A program made the position numbers and the translations under genes. From Pseudoroseomonas cervicalis (GTDB taxonomy: Bacteria; Pseudomonadota; Alphaproteobacteria; Acetobacterales; Acetobacteraceae), in NCBI RefSeq assembly GCF_030818485.1, contig NZ_JAUTAJ010000004.1:3133501-3197500 (forward strand): a stretch of DNA of 64,000 bases, in the 5' to 3' direction. Position 1 is the first letter of the stretch; the number at the start of each line of letters is the position of its first letter. Positions 60,481-64,000 of this stretch are shown piece after piece. The notes beneath the pieces were generated by a model, which saw nothing but the letters and a program-made list of their open reading frames with translations, had not been told where the DNA came from and searched no databases.

Positions 60481-60537
60481 CGCATCCGGCCGGCGGGGCG
60501 CGCCGCGCCCGGGCCCGGGCGGCTGGCTCGGGCCGCC

Positions 60538-61047
60538 TCAGCCCGGCAGCACCTCGAAGCCCAGGCAGCCGGCGGCCAGCAGGGCGCGGAGGTCGCCGGC
60601 CTCGAGCGCGATGCAGCCCTCGGTGGGCGCGTAAGCAGGGCGGGCCAGATGCAGGAAGATGGCGCTGCCGCGGCCGCGCACCACCGGCTGGTCGTTCCAG
60701 CCCAGCACGCCCACGATGTCGTAGACCGCATCCTGCCGCCACAGCGCCTCATGCCGGGCGCTGTGCGGCAGGCGGATGCGGGTGTTGTAGGCGGCATCGG
60801 CCGGGTCGTCGCACCAGCCATCCTCGCGCCCGATCGGCTCGACCGGAACGCCACAGGCCGGCGCGGGGCCGCGATCGGCGCGGTAGAGCACGCGGCGCAG
60901 CGGCAGCAGGCCGGTGGGGGTGGCGCCATCGCCCTCCGCCTTGTCGGCCCGCACGCCGCCCTTGCCCAGGGCGCAGCGCCAGACCCGGCCGCGGAATTCC
61001 ACCAGCCCCTGGAAGGGCGCCTCGGGCCGGACTCGGGCGATCGCCAT
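60538..61047 (-). CDS. YkuD-type L,D-transpeptidase
   Basis: A 169-residue catalytic domain of the L,D-transpeptidase family. The active site is FLHLARPAYAPTEGCIAL, with H133 and the nucleophile C145; the upstream GDGATPTGLLPLRRVLYRAD is the typical substrate loop. Members cross-link peptidoglycan or attach lipoproteins to it. No signal peptide is visible, which is common in this short subgroup. It starts 2 bases after the ribA stop, so it is co-transcribed. Confidence 0.87.
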   Translation of the reverse strand: MAIARVRPEAPFQGLVEFRGRVWRCALGKGGVRADKAEGDGATPTGLLPLRRVLYRADRGPAPACGVPVEPIGREDGWCDDPADAAYNTRIRLPHSARHEALWRQDAVYDIVGVLGWNDQPVVRGRGSAIFLHLARPAYAPTEGCIALEAGDLRALLAAGCLGFEVLPG

Positions 61048-61049
61048 GC

Positions 61050-62270
61050 TCAGCCCAGCAGATGGCCGAAGCGCTCGGCCTTGGTCTCGAGATATTTGTC
61101 GTTCACGCCATTCGCCTCGAAGCGGTGCGCGGCGCGCTCCAGCACCTCGATGCCGCAGGCGGCGAGGCCCGCGACCTTGTCCGGGTTGTTGGTCAACAGC
61201 CGCACCCGCTCGACCCCCAGCGCCCGCAGCATGGTGGCGGCCACCAGGAAGCCGCGCTCATCGGCGCCGTAGCCGAGGGCGCGGTTGGCATCCAGCGTGT
61301 CCAGCCCCTGATCCTGCAGCGTGTAGGCGCGCAGCTTGTTGACCAGGCCGATGCCGCGCCCCTCCTGCGCCAGATAGAGCAGGATGCCGGCGCCATCCTC
61401 GGCCATGCGGCGGATGGCGCCGCGCAGCTGCGGCCCGCAATCGCAGCGCAGGCTGCCCAGCAGGTCGCCGGTGAAGCATTCGGAATGGGCGCGCACCAGC
61501 GGCGCGCCGCCCTGGGCGGCGAGCGCCAGCGGGTCGCCCACCAGGATCGCCAGATGCTCGATCCCGCCATCGGCGGCGCGGAAGGCGATGATGCGGGCCT
61601 CCGGCGCATCCTCCAGCGGCACGCGGGCCTCGGCCACGCGGGCCAGGCTGGTGGCGGCGCTGGCGGGGTAGGAAAGGATATCGGCCGCCGGCACGCCGAG
61701 CAGGCCGAGCCGCTCCGCCGCCCCCTCCACCGCCGGGGTGGCGACGAGCGCGGGCAGCAGCCGGCCCAGCTTGGCCAGGGCCAGGGCCGCCATGGCCAGC
61801 GGCGGCGGCGCCACCAGCTCGGGGTGTTCGGGCAGCAGCCGCTCGGCCACCGGGTCGGCCAGGCGCCGCAGCGCGGCCGGGTCCAGCAAGGCCGGCGGCA
61901 GGCGCAGCGCGGTCACGCCTTCCTCCAGCCGCCGGGCTTCCGGCGCATGCGCGTCGGCATGCTGGATGGCGGCCGGGATCGGGCGCTGCAGCACCGCCGC
62001 GGCGCGGATCGGCGCCAGCAGCAGCACCGGCGGCTGGCGGCCGCCGGCGGCGATCTCGGCCAGGCCACGGGCGCCCACCGTCTCGGCCGCGGCCACCAGC
62101 AGGCCGCAGGCGCCATCCTGGGAGGGCCTGATCAGCACCGGGGTGCCGCGCCGCAGCTCGGCCGCCGCGCGATGCACCGCCCGCAGCGTCAGCGCCATGG
62201 CATCCGGCACCAGGGGGCCGATTTCCGCCTCATGCCGCAGATCCGGTGCGGCATGTCCGATGCTGCTCAT
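61050..62270 (-). CDS. ribA: GTP cyclohydrolase II with extended N-terminal domain
   Basis: A 406-residue protein. The C-terminal 200 residues are RibA, which converts GTP to the first riboflavin precursor: zinc cysteines in HSECFTGDLLGSLRCDCGPQ, the GTP site EDGAGILLYLAQEGRGIGLV and NNPDKVAGLAACGIEV. Residues 1-185 are an Ala/Leu-rich domain that lacks clear RibB catalytic motifs and may be a degenerate DHBP-synthase-like region, as in some alphaproteobacterial RibA proteins. The start at 62270 (MSSIGHAAP) is the most likely; no FMN riboswitch is seen upstream. Confidence 0.92.
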   Translation of the reverse strand: MSSIGHAAPDLRHEAEIGPLVPDAMALTLRAVHRAAAELRRGTPVLIRPSQDGACGLLVAAAETVGARGLAEIAAGGRQPPVLLLAPIRAAAVLQRPIPAAIQHADAHAPEARRLEEGVTALRLPPALLDPAALRRLADPVAERLLPEHPELVAPPPLAMAALALAKLGRLLPALVATPAVEGAAERLGLLGVPAADILSYPASAATSLARVAEARVPLEDAPEARIIAFRAADGGIEHLAILVGDPLALAAQGGAPLVRAHSECFTGDLLGSLRCDCGPQLRGAIRRMAEDGAGILLYLAQEGRGIGLVNKLRAYTLQDQGLDTLDANRALGYGADERGFLVAATMLRALGVERVRLLTNNPDKVAGLAACGIEVLERAAHRFEANGVNDKYLETKAERFGHLLG

Positions 62271-62568
62271 CCGTTGCTGTTCCCTGGCGTCCTGTGGTGC
62301 CGATGACCGGCAAGCCGCCTCCACCCCTCCGCCAGGAAGGGCCCGGATGCAAGCTCCGCCGTGGCGAGACATGTGGCACGCTTCCACGACTTGCCACCCC
62401 CCTCTTCCGGAAGTGGTGAAAAATGACTCCTGCGCGAGCGGCGAATGGCCGGGACTTGCCGGAATGCGCGGCAGCGTTCACGATAGGGGACTGGTGGCCT
62501 TCCGGCCGCCCGGCCGATTCCGGGAGGTAAGAAGCCATGAACACTCTCAGGCTATGTCGGGAGATCGC
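62271..62568. other. Divergent intergenic region ribA/response regulator
   Basis: 298 bases with no recognised gene. The right half (62400-62545) is less G+C-rich. TTGCCG...CGATAG near 62457-62487 faces the response regulator but its spacing is too wide to be convincing. No FMN riboswitch motif was found. Confidence 0.45.
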
Positions 62569-63288
62569 ATGACCGGCCCGCGGCCGATCCTGATCGTGGA
62601 CGATGATGACGCGCTGCGCGCCACCTTGTCCGAACAATTGGCGCTGGATGGAGAATTCGCGCCGCTCGAGGCTGCGACCGCCAGCGAAGCCACACAGCAA
62701 TTGCTGGCGGCCGATTCGCGCTGCGACGCCGTGCTGCTCGATATCGGGCTGCCGGATGGCGATGGGCGGGAGCTCTGCGCCAAGCTGCGCCAGGAAGGGG
62801 TGAAGATCCCCATCATCATGCTGACCGGCGCCGACGGGGAGCAGGATGTGGTGCGCGGCCTGGATGCCGGGGCCAATGACTACATCGCCAAGCCCTTCCG
62901 CATCGCCGAGCTGCTGGCCCGGCTGCGGGCGCAGCTGCGCGTCTTCGACAATTCCGAGGACGCCGTCTTCGTCATCGGGCCCTACACCTTCCGCCCCTCG
63001 GCCAAGCTGCTGCTGGAGCCGGTGAAGAACCGCAAGATCCGCCTGACCGAGAAGGAAGCGGCGATCCTGAAGTTCCTCTACCGCGCCGGCGGCCGCCCGG
63101 TGGCGCGCCAGATCCTGCTGAACGAGGTGTGGGGCTACAACGCCGCCGTCACCACGCACACGCTGGAGACGCATATCTACCGGCTGCGGCAGAAGATCGA
63201 GCCCGATCCGACCAACGCCGCCCTGCTGCTGACCGAAGGCGGCGGCTACCGCCTGGACCCGCAGGCCGGGCGCGCCGCGGCCGCCTGA
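62569..63288 (+). CDS. OmpR/PhoB-family response regulator
   Basis: A 239-residue two-component regulator. The receiver domain has the acidic pocket (ILIVDDDDALR), phosphoacceptor D58 in VLLDIGLPDGDG, T87 and K109 (YIAKPF). The C-terminal winged helix (IRLTEKEAAILKFLYRAGGR; TLETHIYRLRQKIE) is the OmpR DNA-binding type. No histidine kinase is adjacent, so it is an orphan here. GGGAG lies 7 bases before ATG 62569; ATG 62554 would add five residues. Confidence 0.93.
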   Translation: MTGPRPILIVDDDDALRATLSEQLALDGEFAPLEAATASEATQQLLAADSRCDAVLLDIGLPDGDGRELCAKLRQEGVKIPIIMLTGADGEQDVVRGLDAGANDYIAKPFRIAELLARLRAQLRVFDNSEDAVFVIGPYTFRPSAKLLLEPVKNRKIRLTEKEAAILKFLYRAGGRPVARQILLNEVWGYNAAVTTHTLETHIYRLRQKIEPDPTNAALLLTEGGGYRLDPQAGRAAAA

Positions 63289-63649
63289 ATTCTGGGGAGG
63301 CTCCGCCTCCCCAGACAAAACTGAAGGATAACTGGGGAGGCTCCGCCTCCCCAGGCCCCTCCGCCGGGGGGACAGGGTCCCCCCGGACCCCGCCATCAGT
63401 CAGGCGGGACATGAGGCCGGCGCACCGCGCCACCCCCAGAACACGCTCGACCCCAGCAAGCCCGGGCCCACACGCCCCGCCCGAGTGCCTCGGCCGCCGT
63501 CGAAGCCATGACCGGCAGCCGGAAGAAAACCGGCAGCGGAAAGAAACTTGTCAGGGGAGGGGGGGGCGGGCATGTTCCGGGCCGTTTTCCGGGCTGCGCG
63601 ATCCTGATTTGCCGCGTGGCGCCGTTCCTCGTCTCAAGGACCTCGATCG
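63289..63649. other. 361-base gap with three hairpin repeats
   Basis: Hairpins CTGGGGAGG-CTCCG-CCTCCCCAG occur twice (63292-63314 and 63332-63354), then CCGGGGGGAC-AGG-GTCCCCCCGG (63364-63386, identical to 42906-42928). The rest, up to the argG ribosome binding site AAGGA (63636-63640), holds no recognised gene. The first hairpin begins 3 bases after the response regulator's stop and may end its transcript. Confidence 0.75.
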
Positions 63650-64000
63650 ATGCGCGTGAAGGACGTGAAGAAGGTGGTGCTGGCCTATTCGGGCGGGCTC
63701 GACACCTCCGTCATCCTGAAGTGGCTGCAGACCACCTATCAGTGCGAGGTGGTGACCTTCACCGCCGATCTCGGCCAGGGCGAGGAGCTGGGCCCGGCCC
63801 GCGACAAGGCGCGGCTGCTCGGCATCAAGGAAGAGAACATCTTCATCGACGATCTGCGCGAGGAGTTCACCCGCGACTTCGTCTTCCCGATGTTCCGCGC
63901 CAATGCCCTGTATGAGGGCTGCTACCTGCTCGGCACCTCGATCGCCCGGCCGCTGATCTCCAAGCGCCAGATCGAGATCGCGGAGCAGGTCGGCGCCGAT
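63650..64000 (+). CDS. argG: Argininosuccinate synthase, N-terminal part
   Basis: The first 117 residues of argininosuccinate synthase, which joins citrulline and aspartate with ATP in arginine synthesis; the gene runs past the window end. The PP-motif [17 protein letters not shown] is diagnostic, followed by [17 protein letters not shown] and [25 protein letters not shown] lies 9 bases before ATG 63650. Confidence 0.96.
   Translation, partial: MRVKDVKKVVLAYSGGLDTSVILKWLQTTYQCEVVTFTADLGQGEELGPARDKARLLGIKEENIFIDDLREEFTRDFVFPMFRANALYEGCYLLGTSIARPLISKRQIEIAEQVGAD

Noticed and set aside
62271..62568. FMN riboswitch before ribA
   Set aside because: The conserved RFN-element segments are absent on the ribA strand.

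Overview
The window is a very G+C-rich, densely coded chromosomal segment. Its best fit is an alphaproteobacterium of the Rhodospirillales/Acetobacteraceae type, Roseomonas-like. Reasons: hisF-hisE-HIT, secB/Tim44-like/mltA/smr and dnaA near rpsT are alphaproteobacterial gene orders; Bug-type solute receptors are present; third codon positions are almost all G or C; intergenic spaces carry many G/C-rich palindromes. The placement is an inference from gene content. No rRNA, prophage, CRISPR array or complete insertion sequence was seen. About 60 genes, one tRNA and many intergenic repeats are described.

Region by region. 0.1-6.6 kb: a DUF1194 protein, a phosphonate-type aminotransferase (phnW-like), YkvA, a haloacid dehalogenase, a ClC transporter coupled to an RluA-type pseudouridine synthase, and a branched-chain aminotransferase. 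6.8-11.3 kb: an Ldh-family oxidoreductase, an unusual 2OG-Fe(II) oxygenase, a DUF1330 protein, a WYL regulator and a TrmH-type methyltransferase. 11.4-14.7 kb: two Bug receptors and an exported hydratase. 14.9-17.7 kb: hisF, hisE (with a histone-like Lys/Ala tail), a HIT protein and a SirB1-like protein. 17.7-22.7 kb, minus strand: an SH3-like secreted protein, then the chain ubiE-coaBC-dut-moeB-dsrE. 22.9-31.7 kb: a VWA lipoprotein, a Gly-rich unknown, murJ, secB, a histidine phosphatase, a Tim44-like protein, mltA, an OmpA-like gene of different composition, an XRE regulator and an Smr protein. 31.8-37.3 kb: glnD overlapping mutS.

37.4-48.5 kb: an orphan family-5 solute-binding protein, an AbrB-type membrane protein, the malic enzyme maeB, a TIM-barrel protein, a VOC protein, folD-DUF167-yggT, tRNA-Ala(CGC), coaA and an MBL-fold hydrolase. 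48.7-50.8 kb: dnaA and rpsT. 51.1-56.2 kb: a complete sugar or glycerol-phosphate type ABC importer with a metallophosphoesterase. 56.2-64 kb: a frameshifted mgtE behind a possible leader ORF, an enoyl-CoA hydratase, mutM with an altered zinc finger, a secreted unknown, an L,D-transpeptidase, ribA, a response regulator and the start of argG.

Most of the window is ordinary core metabolism, cell-envelope, replication and repair genes, and I did not find a clear new multi-gene system. The most unusual material is: (i) a family of modular intergenic hairpins with compensatory base changes between copies; (ii) an element fixed directly behind stop codons, including that of dnaA; (iii) short repeats shared between a coding region and an intergenic region; (iv) single-gene oddities, namely the HisE tail, the MutM zinc finger, the mgtE frameshift with leader ORF, and the oxygenase domain fusion.
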